Positions 26,122-57,797 of a stretch of 64,000 nt of DNA are shown here, piece by piece. Source of the DNA: Baylisascaris procyonis (lineage: Eukaryota; Nematoda; Chromadorea; Rhabditida; Ascarididae); NCBI GenBank assembly GCA_037389465.1, contig JAZARR010000088.1, forward strand, positions 4,216,001 through 4,280,000, written 5' to 3'. The position numbers and the translations under genes are program-made. Under the pieces are notes generated by a model that was not told the DNA's origin, ran no database searches, and saw only the letters and a list, made by a program, of their open reading frames with translations. Each line of letters begins with the position of its first letter. Positions within the stretch are counted from its first letter, which is position 1.

Positions 26122-28647
26122 ACTAAAGAGAGAGTTTTATTATTCCATATGACGATCGTAGAAAACATTTGTCATTTTTGCGCTATCCCTAACGTTGCAT
26201 TCAAACGTATTTTCGCTGAAAGATTTCCAAAGGATAAGCGATCGAATAAAACAAATGAAAATTATTGATAAAATCTAATTTTTACAAATTTTACTTTTTT
26301 TGCAATTGCTCATTTTCTCTGTATTAATAATATAAATTACTTTCGAATATTTCAAATGCGCAAAAATTGAGGTGTTTATTTCAAGGAAAGAAAAATATTT
26401 CACATTATAATGTCTGGCGTCTAAAATCTACAAATATTTTAAATCTTTCTTTTCCTATTCCTTCCTCTCTGCCTCTCTCTCCCTGTCCATCTCTTCCATG
26501 TAATTTGTTAAACTATTTCTTATGAGCTCATTGAACGCTTAATTTCATATCATTGAAATCCACAATTGTGACTTTTTTTTTGCGCTTTCCCTTAGATTCC
26601 AAAATTGGTGGATTATTTTCAAGCGCTATCATTGCGCTTCATAAAAAGTAAACGGATGATAAGCGTTGCACATTTAAACTCAAAGTTTATTAAGTAAATT
26701 GTTATAAAAATATTGTCATTTAATGAAAACTTTCGTTTGATGATGTTGTGAATTTCTTTTCTTATATTATTTTAAGTGTTTTATTCAACTAATTCGTCAT
26801 TAGAGATGTTCCCCTTAAAGGAAAGACAAAAATTAGCCAATAAGTATTTAAAAAAAATACTTGTTTACTTGTTGCGGACGTTCACTGAGCGAGAACAAAC
26901 AGAAATTGAGACAACTGAAGTGCATTTGTCGAATAATGCGACCAGTGAACGGACCACATATAGCAATATCATCTCATAGTTGATCGAAAATTCTTCACAT
27001 TCGCTCAAATTCTATTAGACATAATTCTTATCGCTAGTCCAAATCGAGTGAAGCAAATCATCGCATTTTATAAGGTAACACAATAAAAACATAAAAGACA
27101 ACAATGAGTAAGTAAAAGAGAGAGGAGCATCGTTGGATGGACGTCCAGAAGGATGAACAAAGAAATTTAGGAGTAGGAGGTGGTAAAAGACGAAGAGAAG
27201 AGCACAAAACGACACTATCTAGAAACGACAACAAGTTAGAGGTGTCATGGCAGTGACTCGAGAGCATCGCACCAGTCGACGCTAATAGTTTTTGACAGCC
27301 GGACGTCGGTGGCGAGCACCGGCGATGTTCCGAGCGCATTCACTCAAAAAGTTTTAGCTCATTGAGCAGTAAACCAACAAATGGATACATGATTTTATCA
27401 GAATATGATATCAAAGAATTTCCACTTAAATTTTATTCATCCGAGTATTTGAGATATTTGTTTGTCTGTTTTTTTTTTACTGAAAAAAATATACGTTTGC
27501 AACTACCGTAAAAAAGAAAAATTAGCCTCCAAATTTACCGGCTATTCTTATCCCAAAGCTTAGCCTTGTCCATTTTCCATAGCTGATCGTAGTTGCTGGT
27601 TTCTTTCTTAAATGATTGTGCATCGGAACTTAAATTGAAAATTATCACGATGCATGAATATTTGAAGTAACAAAACTTAGATAGTTGTATACACTAAAAT
27701 AGAATGGAAAAGCTGTACATGAACATAAAGGTTCCGAGAAAAATTTTCACAGTTGATGAGCAATAAGTGAAGTATTCTGATAGGATGATCATAATTTTGT
27801 ATAGGGATCGCAAATAGCCTAGACGATAGAAAATTCACCAAAACCTAAGCACTGATAACTCTGAATGAAGATACTCCATGAAAGTTGTGATAACATTTAA
27901 CTGCAAGCAAAGCATTCTTTCTTAGCAATTGCTGAGTGTTTTTCTGATATTGCACCTTTAAAGGATATTGTCTGAAAAAGAGGAAAATCAATTTCAAAAC
28001 AAACTGCCATTTTCTCTAGTAAAATAATAGCAAATTCTACTCATTTATGTTGTACTTACGAAAAACGGCAATAAGTTTAGCTCTAGTTTTTTTGCATAAT
28101 TTTTCATGCTAAGTTCAAAGCGTATTAGAAAAGTTTCCACTCTCATTGACGGAAAATAGTGATCGCTGATTTAAAAAAAAAAGAGTATTATCATATACAA
28201 ATGCTAGAGCATATTTCCTCATAGACGATATTATTTCGTTAGCCATTCATAGCAATTATCAACGATAAGCTAATCGTTATTAAGCCTATCATAAGGTTGT
28301 TTTTGCTTTTTTTTCTTTAATGAATAAACCGGTCACACTAAATGATAGAAATGAAAAGTTGCATTTATTGACAGCAATGAAAGAGTGCAATGATCCGTTA
28401 TTGTTTAAAAAATTATGCCACTAAGAAAAACGCTCAATTTTGTTCATTTTTATTTTTGATGTGTTCATTAAACGTGCTCATCACTATTAAATATGTGACA
28501 CTGTGGAACGTTTGAAAGTATACCCATCTCCATATAACAGTATATTCGTTGTGCTCTTTTTGTTTATTGCAGTAATGTTATTGAAAGAGTATAACATTTG
28601 AATTTAACTTTATTTATCGAAGCATTTTATTCTCATTTGAATTATAA

Positions 28648-28869
28648 GATAAACGCATAATCCATTCACAGTGGACCACCCATTATGTAAATTTCTTCAT
28701 ATCTCATTTAACGAATTGTAATATTTGGAAATTTTATAAGAGGATTCATTTCGTAGATGACGTTTTATTGTCCACTCTCGAGCGCAACTGTAAGGCTCAT
28801 CGCAATGTAGCTTCGCCAGTTGATGACATGGCTTCAGACATAGACAGCAATCTGTTTTCTCTAGGATAG
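28648..28869 (+). CDS. Unrecognised 73-codon open segment without an ATG near its start
   Basis: The frame is open from 28648 to TAG at 28867-28869, with a TTCACAG acceptor at 28671. The second half has coding-like codons and reads HFVDDVLLSTLERNC, then ASPVDDMASDIDSN. FVDD resembles the catalytic Y/F-x-DD box of reverse transcriptases, but the surrounding residues do not fit a family I know. It could be a host exon, a transposon relic or chance. Confidence 0.2.
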   Translation, partial: DKRIIHSQWTTHYVNFFISHLTNCNIWKFYKRIHFVDDVLLSTLERNCKAHRNVASPVDDMASDIDSNLFSLG

Positions 28870-31363
28870 AGTTTACAGACTATCATAAACAATCAGCACT
28901 AATTCTAAACAAAGAAAAAACACAGTCGAGCAATCAATATCTAGGAGTTTTGAAAATTAGAAGGGGTCTGAAATTTCTAGATAACCATATCTGCAAAGAA
29001 AAACCAATGTGATGACAAGAACACCCGATTTGAAATAAATGTATTCATTCATCGACTTCTGTTATAAAGGAAAATGAAGTGAAATTGAATATGCAAATTT
29101 CTTGAGAACTATAAAAATCGTACATTTTATATTCGAAGCGTTCTATAAAACTATATTCTTAATATTGGAGAGCGTTGCAATTTCTCCAAATGACCGAAGA
29201 TATTGTCGAAGTTATATTGCTCATGCACTACATCTCAATCATATACCGATAATTTAACGACATAAGGAATTTTATCATATTCATATCAAGCGCATACATT
29301 CCTCATAGTGCAACTACTATTTTCAGTTTGATGCTTTACGAGTTATAAATAGAAAAGAAAATTGTTGAATTAATAAATTCAGCAAGAAAATGCATTTTTC
29401 ATCATCATCAACGAATAAAGCTGCTCAAAGAAATTTGTGTATGAAAATTTGTTTCAAAGAATATTCTTCATCGCAATGATTAGGAGACAAACAGTTGAGA
29501 AATGAAACTATTTCAACAGCATTACAGTTATACTCGTTTATCCTCAGTAATGAAGCATTAAAAGTTCTAAATCCTATTACTGTCTCTTATTTGCCTCTCC
29601 TTCGTTGCTATTTTTTCCTTTTACTTTCTATTCTATTTCTGCACCTCTCAGCTCCATGATCTACGCTCCTTTTCCTCCTACCTCGACCACCGTCCCTATC
29701 CCATCGTTGATATTAATTCATTCGGGCCGCTTGCTCTACTTTTAGATAGTCTTCCGCGTAGAATAGCCAGATTTTCTAAGGATAAAGCATACACTCATAA
29801 TAAATATATTTTCAAACATGTTTTTGCAAAAAGTTATTCATATTTAAATTGCGTGAATAAATATTTTAATAGCATTTCTAATGTAAATAAATAGTAAAAT
29901 CTCTCTCTATAAAAGTACCACAAATACAAGCGGCTCCTAATCTAAGCAGCGTTCAATATCGGCATTCACTACTTTCAATAAGGAGTCAAATAAAAATTGC
30001 CTCAAAAGACCCGATCATTGAAAATGATTTGTGAGTGACTATAAGCGTAAAAACCGTTGGTGGGAACATCATCAATTTCTAGTGTGAATAAATTTTTCGC
30101 TTTAAAGGCAGTCAAAATTTGCCCACAGATGGTAATAAATAATGGCGACATTTTTTTTTCGACTGAATGATCTGCTGAACAAAACCTATTTAGCCTTGTG
30201 CGCGGTAGGTAAACTCCTTAATGACATATGTTACTCTTTTTCAACTCAATGGTTTTCATTTTTTTTTTATTTCTTCTAAATTAATGAGCATTGAAAACTT
30301 GAATTCATTTTAGTGACGCCTTCCACAATAGAAATTTTCAACGATATGAGTGGGGAATTTTTTTTTTTTTTTTTTTCAACATACGGAATTGAAGTGAAAC
30401 TATGGTTTTTAAGCGGATCAGTCAAGCTATCTATGAACTTTTGTAAGAAATAAAGTAAAATTTTCACCTATAAGAATCTTTTCATCCATCATACGCAGCA
30501 AGCAGTGTATTGTCGCAGTAGCCTCACCGATGAATTTTACGATAGTGAAATAAGATGAAGCTGCATAAATTTTAATAATTGTGTCGGTTGAAAAATTTTG
30601 GAAAAGATGAAGAAAGTCATGAAATTTTTAAATACAAAACCTCATTTATATAGCACATGAATCGATGAGTGCCTAAAATGCACTTTGAAAACCTACGTAA
30701 TATTTGAATTCTATATGCGAATTAAGATAAAGACACCCCTAGCAATCAAAAATATCCACAGTATTAACATTTGATCTAAAATTTTTACTTCAAAGCGATA
30801 GATAAGAAACTTGCCTTTGGATAGGATACGATCTATAATTTTTCTCGTCTGACATTCAAGATAGCATTCGAGCCATTATGCGCTCGTTGTCTGCTGTTGA
30901 GCCGTATTAGAGCGCCGGCTAATTTTTATTTCAACAATTGCTCATATTTTTCTTCAATCATACACTTAGTCGTGTTGAGACGAAATAATAGATATTCGTG
31001 TACTCTAATATGGTTAATGCTAAGAAAATATGCACTTGTATGCGTCATCTGTTCTTTGCTCAATGAAAATGTTTCACTTCTTTGTTAGTATTTTCGTGCA
31101 TGATGGCTGAAATGTGACATTTATCATCGAGACAATCAATTTAAGTGCATTATGCATAAAGCTGTGCATTGATAGGTTTCTTGAAATTGCTTGGTGGAAA
31201 ATATCATCGTATCTGGTGAATTACTCATCAGTGGATATAAATTTGTGATAGTTATACTTGCAGAGTGTATTTTTTGCACTTCATCCTATCCGAATTTTGA
31301 ATGAACGTTCAAACAAAGCAGTACAAAGTTTATTACATACAAAACATATGGTATTCTATGGGA
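28870..31363. other. No supported gene
   Basis: AT-rich sequence with a pyrimidine-rich patch at about 29580-29700 and poly(T) runs near 30150, 30260 and 30360. No coding region, RNA gene or repeat with clear boundaries was seen. Confidence 0.5.
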
Positions 31364-31573
31364 TTAATGAATAAGGTGTATTGTGATGGTAATCGAAATA
31401 CCTATTATATACCTCGAATTTATTATTAGTGGGGACACTCTAGATGGTAATGAATGTGATTCGCAGTTAAGCGCAATCTTAGATCGATGTGTTTCAATGG
31501 CGTCTGATGTGCCGCATTGCGTGTTCATGTCACCGAAAATATATGATGGGTTAGGTTGATGATTGCACAACAT
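31364..31573 (-). mobile_element. Possible LINE endonuclease fragment
   Basis: The minus-strand frame reads YIFGDMNTQCGTSDAIETH, followed after a gap by NSRYIIG and IHLIH. 'GD[FM]NA..G' is the conserved core of the apurinic-type endonuclease of RTE-like retrotransposons, and '...N.LVI..T.F.H..IHK' follows it in those proteins at about this distance. No reverse transcriptase motif was found further along the same strand, so at most a short relic remains. Confidence 0.42.
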
Positions 31574-33185
31574 GAGAATACTGAAATTGCACTAATCTCA
31601 CAACAATGCTCTTTGCATAGTCTTCAATCTTAACGCTTCTTACCTCAGTTAATAACGATCACATCAAGCAGTATCACTATTACAACAACTATAGGAAAAG
31701 CTATTACACTTAAAAAAAAAGATCTGATCGACTCGAAGTGAGTAGAACAACAAATTCAACTCTGATTCGCTTATTTTGTCTCATATCAATCACAATATAT
31801 AGTCATCAGCTAACGATACAGCTTCGAAGTGCTTTCTTAACAATAAACTTCTGCGCACATTTGCCAAAAACAATATAATGCTGATGACACTGTGTTAAGC
31901 ACGACCTTCTACCAAAAGCTGTCTCTTATTGTCTATCGGTTAGCAGTTCAATGAACTGATGAGGAGATTACTGAAGCTAAATTCATAGAGGCAAAAAACC
32001 AACTAAGCTTTATGACTAGCCATTTTTTCTTCAAACGCAATTGGTATTAGCCGAGCGCAAGAATAAGTAAATTTGGCCCAATTTGGTAGAGTGGAGGAAA
32101 AGTAATGGTAGGCGATAAGTAACGATTGTTAAGCCCCCCAGTAGAAAGCGAAAGACAGCGTTTCGAAACCCTGTTGCCCATTGTACTTTTCTTCCCTGTT
32201 TAGGGTTGCGGGAAGTTACAGTGCTCACGACTTTGGCCATCATGGATTGTTTAACATTGTTTGAAACAAGAACGTTTACACACAAGTGTCTGCCTCATTA
32301 CTTCTTTAATTGATGTCTCTTTAAGAAGAGAGTAATTTGCTGCGATGCACTAACCGATCGTGAACACTTCGGGATGTAACGATCGGGCGGAACGAGTAAG
32401 CCGTTTTACAAAGCGACAAAACAACGGCATTAATGAATTTAAACTCCCTCTGAAGCCAAATGACACCCGCCTGTCACCGTCGAAGGCGAACCGACAATTG
32501 CCGGAAACGCCCACGTGCACATAGCAAAGCAAAAACATTGCATGAGCTGCGCTCAAACGCTCCATAAAAGGCAATAAATGCGCACCAGTGTAACGCAAAG
32601 TTTATCCACTAGTGCTGCCTGAAGAGGTTGGCATTCTTTGCAGCTTTACCGTCTCTTCGGAGCAGTTAATCACCATGTTTTGGCTAATCATGATTCGTGC
32701 CTATCACCTGCATGCATAACGTACAACTTTATATGAAAACTTCTCAGCTTATACTTCATGACACTTTAATTTACTTAATAGGGTGGTTAAAATGAATCAT
32801 TTTAAGCAACAAGCTGGTGATTAGACGACTGAAAGTGATGTGCTGTGCTCCCTTCTATCCTGCCCCTCCTTCCCACTACTGGGATTTTGTTGGTATCTTC
32901 TTTCCAACAAATCGCTTCTCGGTCGAATCGCGCTAAAACATCACGTAGTGTTTGATTTGAAGCTGAAACAGCATTCCCTTATGACATGAGCGAGAGCTGG
33001 TAAGCAGTGCTTGCGGAGTTGGATCTGAGGCCGTCACTTGCGTATGAAGCAGAATGAGAAGAAGTTAACAGTGGGTTATATGGGGAAGCTCAAGAAGTTA
33101 AACAGTAGGTTGTTGGAATGAGCATGAGTCCGTAAGAAATAGGATTATAGGGTTGACCGCAGTATGGACTCGTAAGGAAAATATC
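31574..33185. other. GC-richer stretch without a supported gene
   Basis: From about 31.9 to 33.1 kb the sequence is visibly richer in G and C than its surroundings and is open on both strands over several stretches (for example 32350-32598). The minus frame there begins with a signal-peptide-like segment, the plus frame is basic and hydrophilic, and neither has confirming splice sites. It may be an old transposon, a diverged exon or regulatory DNA. Confidence 0.35.
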
Positions 33186-34181
33186 TCATTTTATTGTAAC
33201 GGTCGGATTTCGCTTCGTTAGCCTAGCTTTCTTATCTTTGTTTCGTTGTCTGAAACTTTGTTTTCTTTGTTGGCGTGTGTCATGCTAGCTCATGTTAGTT
33301 TACTTTGTGAAATTCGATGCAATTGTGCTTCAGGTGAGCGTATTGTCAAGGTAACCAAAATGGAAGAGTCCCCGAAGCTCACTTGGAACAGCTACAAATC
33401 TCCAGCACATTCTTAGATATTTCCGAATAAGATGATGCTGAAAATTACACTAATGAAGTATTTTATTTCCAACCTCCCCGGCTAGTCGGGTCGTTCATTC
33501 GCTGAAAGTACCCAGATCGCCAACACATTTGATCTCCGATAATTTCTTCACGTGGCGATGAAAAAGTAGCATTCGTTGATTGCATGGATATGACACAAAA
33601 ATGCTCAAGTGATAGTTGCACGAACCTTATGCGCACAGTTCGAAGCGCAGCAGTATTAATAGAGCTTCCAAGATCTTTGAATAAACAGAAGCTTTCGTAA
33701 TTGACTTGCATTTCCTGTGTGTGAATTTATTAGAAACATGCTCGTCTACAATATTCTAACTACCTAAGGGTATATTTCCGGTTTCACATGTGAGCTTAAA
33801 GAATGTAAATTTATGAAAGTGTTATTCTCGGCATCTGTGTGCTTGAAAATACCCTTTGGTGACCTGAGCACCATGCGAATTCCTCGATTTCGATGATCCG
33901 ATGAGCGCAATACTACCTAATTTTCCTGATTTAAGTTGTCATTGCTAGAGATATTTTGGTGGCTGAATCATAAAAAGATAGCACGTGAACGTTAGAGATT
34001 GGAAAAGAAGGAATTGTTATGTGGAAATATTTCACAGCCAAGGCTGCTGTAAACGATAGCGATTAAACCTTGTACCTTCTCCGAGATCACTCATTTCATC
34101 TTCTTTTGTGCTCAATGAATTTGATGAAAATTTATTCTGCTTTTTTGCTTCACTTACGTATTCCACAAAAATGCACTTCAT
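33186..34181 (-). CDS. Candidate small four-exon gene, function unknown
   Basis: Four minus-strand segments join in phase into 127 codons with a start and a stop: ATG exon 34181-34158 (donor TAC|GTAAGT), 33714-33474 (acceptor CACACAG), 33437-33383 (acceptor ATTTTCAG, donor AA|GTGAGC) and 33249-33186 (acceptor GTTTCAG), ending in a lysine/arginine-rich tail. The long exon has balanced codon use and motifs such as DQMCWRSGYF. I recognise no family. The intron 33473-33438 would be only 36 bases, unusually short, so the model may be wrong or that join may differ. Confidence 0.28.
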
Positions 34182-34424
34182 TTCATGAATTTTTCATCGA
34201 AAATTTCCCCAAATGTGTATTAAATTTTTCATTGAATTGTCACATATGACAGATTCTATTAAACATGGTGATTTTAAATAACTTCTAAATATAATAGTTT
34301 CATTTGCAAATTTTTCCACCCATAAATTTGAGTTCTTTCCAAAGTTTCGTAGAGAAAGTGGTCGAGCAATGCATGAAAATCTATGCGCCACTTCTCATGT
34401 GGAAATCACCAGCAATTAAACTGA

Positions 34425-35705
34425 ATGAAAGTTACACTCGTGTGCGATGATTGGTGCACTTCTGTTGCCCTTGATGCTGTAAGTGCAATTCGCACTATTA
34501 CAGTTGTTCATCATAGGCGCTCAGACTTTGATGGCTGTGGAACCACAAAAGCTATTGCATCGCAATGAAAGCACCGTCAACCGTGATAAGAAGATAAATT
34601 TTGAGTGCGCTTAAACTGAACGTCCTTTACCTCGAAGATTTCTACAACATTAACATTATCATTGGTATTTGCAATGTCACTACTAGTAGCATTACTCCGC
34701 TGGTTATGACTTGATATACTTTTATGGTAACATTACCAATATTAATATTTCATCAGTTTTACTTTCACAGGTTAATGCCGAGAGAGTTTGTAAAAGTAAC
34801 TGTTTTATAATGAGGAAACCATCGAAGAGTTTCCTAATTTCTTCCTATTTTGGGTTCTCTCTTGGGATGCCAGATGGGGCAAATCGCTTTTCAAAAGATG
34901 TCCTATCTTTGAACAGGTAATCTTCTCCCACGTCACACGAATTAAAAGCTGCCAAGGCTTGAAACATCCAGTCTAATACTGCTTATGTTCAGATTGATGG
35001 AATTCCAACAGAACTTCTCTTGTTTCGTGCGTCATTTTGATCTACGAAATTCATGGCTTGCTGCTTTTGGTAATGAGACGACAACATAAAATAGTAGCGA
35101 AGAGCCAATGTTCGAAGGAATCTTAAAGTGCACAAATTTTTTTGAAAGAACACATAAGGTTTATAAGTTGAAGTCATTTATTGTGCTAAACATTTACAAA
35201 AAAGGCGGATATCTCCGTAATCCCTCCATAACAGACAACATATCATTATTTTGTGTATACTGCTAATATGTAGATAGAGCTCTATTCGCAGTTGTGAAGG
35301 CATATAATGCATGCTTGATAAGTTTTATTTATTTACATTGGCTACATAACTGGTTTTGTATTTCCCGTCTTATATTTATTACCTGAACATTGCTTTTAAT
35401 GGAAATTCCATGACATCTCATAAGCCAACAGAAATTCCTCCAAAAATCTTCAGATATCATTTTGTTAAATAATTTCAACCGTTCTAATAAGAGAGGCTGC
35501 TGAAGAAACCATCTAAAATTGCTCGTTCAGGTCCTTTGCACACAACAAAAACAACTAGGGGCAAAAACTACGAATGGAAAAAGAGGGGTGGATGTGGAAC
35601 TTCTTATTTCCTTCCCTCATTGGAGAGACTTTCAACAAGTGACCATTCATTTAGAACCTCAAGTTGGAAGCATTTTCAGACGGAAATTGAACATGAAACC
35701 ACACA
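34425..35705 (+). CDS. Candidate four-exon 5' part of a gene, function unknown
   Basis: Four plus-strand segments join in phase: ATG exon 34425-34478 (donor GCT|GTAAGT; starts MKVTLVCDDW), 34771-34916 (acceptor TTTCACAG, donor AG|GTAATC), 34993-35069 (acceptor ATGTTCAG, donor G|GTAATG) and 35531-35705 (acceptor CGTTCAG, donor CA|GTAAGT). Intron lengths (292, 76 and 461 bases) are normal for a nematode. The 3' end was not found: several short terminal exons between 35.7 and 37.0 kb would fit the phase. No domain is recognised. Its start lies 243 bases from the start of the candidate minus-strand gene, in a head-to-head arrangement. Confidence 0.25.
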
Positions 35706-37430
35706 GTAAGTGAACGATCTTTGCTCCTCTTAAGATTATAGGGCTGAATTAAATAGCAAAAGATGCTGAACAATGTGCATTAAAATCTCTTATTGTTATA
35801 ATAAATGAACAACTACTGAAAAACAAACATTGATAATTGTAATGTGAAGTGAGACGAAAAAAAATTGCTGAATTAATCGAAATTTACTGAGATAAGATTA
35901 GCGTCCTTCAACGGATCGACAAAGTTAGATCCAAATGACGATTAAATTCATCGTTTGCTATTTAAGGGTTTAAAAGTGATGATCATCTAGCGAAATGCTT
36001 ATAGAATTGCAAGCTCAGGCATAAATGACGGAAATTGATGAACTTTTTTAATGTATTGATAAAATAATCAATCTCACATATTGTCAGCAAGTTGGTAACA
36101 AAGCGTTCAGCATCTGTTTAATTTGGCATAATTAGGTGACCGGTTCCTCAAAGTGTAACAGAGAGATACTTCGAAATACGCTAAGAATTTTGCTAAAATG
36201 TCACCTCTTCGAATTGCTCGTTTATTGACGCGATATAGTTTATAATTCGATGATACTATCACATGTGGTTGAATTTCTCATTTCATTCTCGTAACTATTC
36301 GTTTAGGATTCATTTTGTGCATATTTTTTATGTGGAATTAAGCGCCCACCACTTGCAAATTCTATGATTCTCTAATGATATACTAATGAAAAGCTAACTA
36401 TTACTATTGATTAGATAACGGAAGAATTGAATTAAATTTAAATGAAATTTCATTTACAATAGTCTTGCATAGACGCGATATTCGATGAACGATAGTAAAT
36501 AATTTAAAATATATTTGCAAAGGATATCTGCTTATTTTACCTTCTCTGTTATCATGATTTCCGTATATATGCCGTTGAAATATTGACAAAATGATCAATG
36601 CTCATCATTATTGCGCCTTGTTGTTTTTTTCTCGTGTACAATTGACGCGACATGCTATTTATGTGTAAAGCGCAATGTTTCACTATTAGAATTTTATAGT
36701 GGATTTTATTTTTCATTCAAAATTTTTCATTTCATTCAAATTTCATTCATTTTCAAAATTTGGCAATCAATTTTTCAATTTTTCATTCATTTAATGACTC
36801 AATTTTCACATGAGAGACTTCTAATATTCTCTCAGTAGAAATTTCAATTTTTAAAATTTTCATAATAACATTAGTATTCTCTAATAAATATTTTTAGTAC
36901 CATATTCTGCATTCATTGTTTCATTTCCTCGTAGATATTTTTCTTTTATTCCTCTATAGTAATATGATGGTTGTGTGCATCCGTATTGGCTTCATAACAG
37001 TACTCTCTAATCATTGAATTCCTCATATTACTACGTGCATTTTCAATAGTTTTTGGAAAGTGGCCGATATGTGCTTGAAGTGTGGTATATAAAGAATCTT
37101 TGAAAGGCAGCAAAAAACCGCAAAGCAATAGGACTGAAATCTTGATTGTAGCTATATGTTCACACGTTCCTTATAATAGCTTCATCAAGAAATCTCTAAA
37201 TGGGAGGTAGTAGGTTATTCTCACGTCTTTTTGCTCATATCTCTTCCTGGTATTAAATCATAAGACAATGGATTTCCATATACTCAAGTACACGATAAAT
37301 GAGGCAAATATAGTAAACAGCACATAGGCACAAGAGTTTCGAAATTGCAAAGAAGCAAATGGCACTATATTTTTCAATATCCCAGTTAGTAGGAAATACA
37401 AAAATGTTTCAAAAAATAGTGGAACGAAAA
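35706..37430. other. No supported gene
   Basis: AT-rich spacer before the MIG-18-like gene. It contains a local ATTTTTCATT-type direct repeat cluster at about 36700-36800. No exon could be assigned with confidence. Confidence 0.4.
36705..36800. repeat. Short imperfect TTTCATTCAA-type repeats
   Basis: Several copies of a TTTCATTCA / TTTTCAATTTTTCAT word occur within about 100 bases on the plus strand. This looks like local slippage rather than a mobile element. Confidence 0.5.
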
Positions 37431-37881
37431 TGATTCACAGATGAAACGAGCATGACAGTCGCCAAAATCTTGGAATCGCCCCTAGCCAACGTATTCGGTC
37501 TGTTGTGTGTCTAGGCAAAAGCACGGTGTTCGAAAAGCGTTTCGTTTCGCACCGCCCCCGTTTACTTGAGTGGCCGTCGGTCGTCGACGGTATAAATGCG
37601 CATCGCAAATGCCTACGACGTTCATTTTGCGACGTGTAGTGCGAGCTGTATTTCAGCATCACTAACAGTAGCGATCACTGTTCTTCGTGGTGCTCAAGCT
37701 TAAGAGGACTTACTGTGTCTGCAGTGTTGTATTTATTCTCCACCATAAACACGCACTGTTTCGGATTGTTTAAGGTGATTCTTAAACTATACAGCTGCAT
37801 CGCTCTTATACTCGTTAAACCGTACATTGAAGTTTCGCTTGCTTATCGCGGCAATCGACAGCGACATTTCGCGTGATAGTG
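37430..37881 (+). promoter_or_regulatory. Promoter and 5' leader of the MIG-18-like gene, with TATA box
   Basis: This patch is clearly more GC- and CpG-rich (CCGTCGGTCGTCGACGG) than the flanking DNA. A TATAAA element lies at 37591-37596; a start of transcription about 25-30 bases downstream, near the TTCATTTTG at 37621, is inferred. That would give a leader of about 260 bases before ATG at 37882. Trans-splicing to the leader cannot be excluded: AG dinucleotides upstream of the ATG exist, but none is a strong acceptor. Confidence 0.55.

Positions 37882-57797
<19,916 letters not shown>

Larger units (their letters stand above)
9421..28647. other. Long gene-poor AT-rich stretch
   Basis: Apart from the possible LINE tail at 11.4 kb, I see no supportable gene, RNA gene or transposon here. 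There are frequent A or T runs of 9-16 bases, a (CTGT)n run at 16163-16182, G-rich tracts near 22.1, 24.1 and 26.1 kb, and many 60-100 codon frames without family motifs. Some isolated open segments have good splice sites (for example minus 22992-22935), but none connects to neighbours convincingly. Confidence 0.5.

Noticed and set aside
27940..28107. Two minus-strand segments that would encode a 39-codon peptide (starts MKNYAKKLELNL)
   Set aside because: Splice sites and phase fit, but the pieces are so short that chance is the likely explanation.
32350..32598. Signal-peptide-like minus-strand ORF of 82 codons
   Set aside because: No splice or homology support, and the plus strand is open over the same bases.
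33282..33333. Plus-strand ATG with a strong CAG|GTGAGC donor (17 codons)
   Set aside because: Could join 35531 in phase, but is short and lies within an intron of the candidate minus-strand gene; the ATG exon at 34425 fits better.
37435..37662. 75-codon minus-strand ORF in the promoter patch
   Set aside because: Explained by low stop-codon density in GC-rich promoter DNA.
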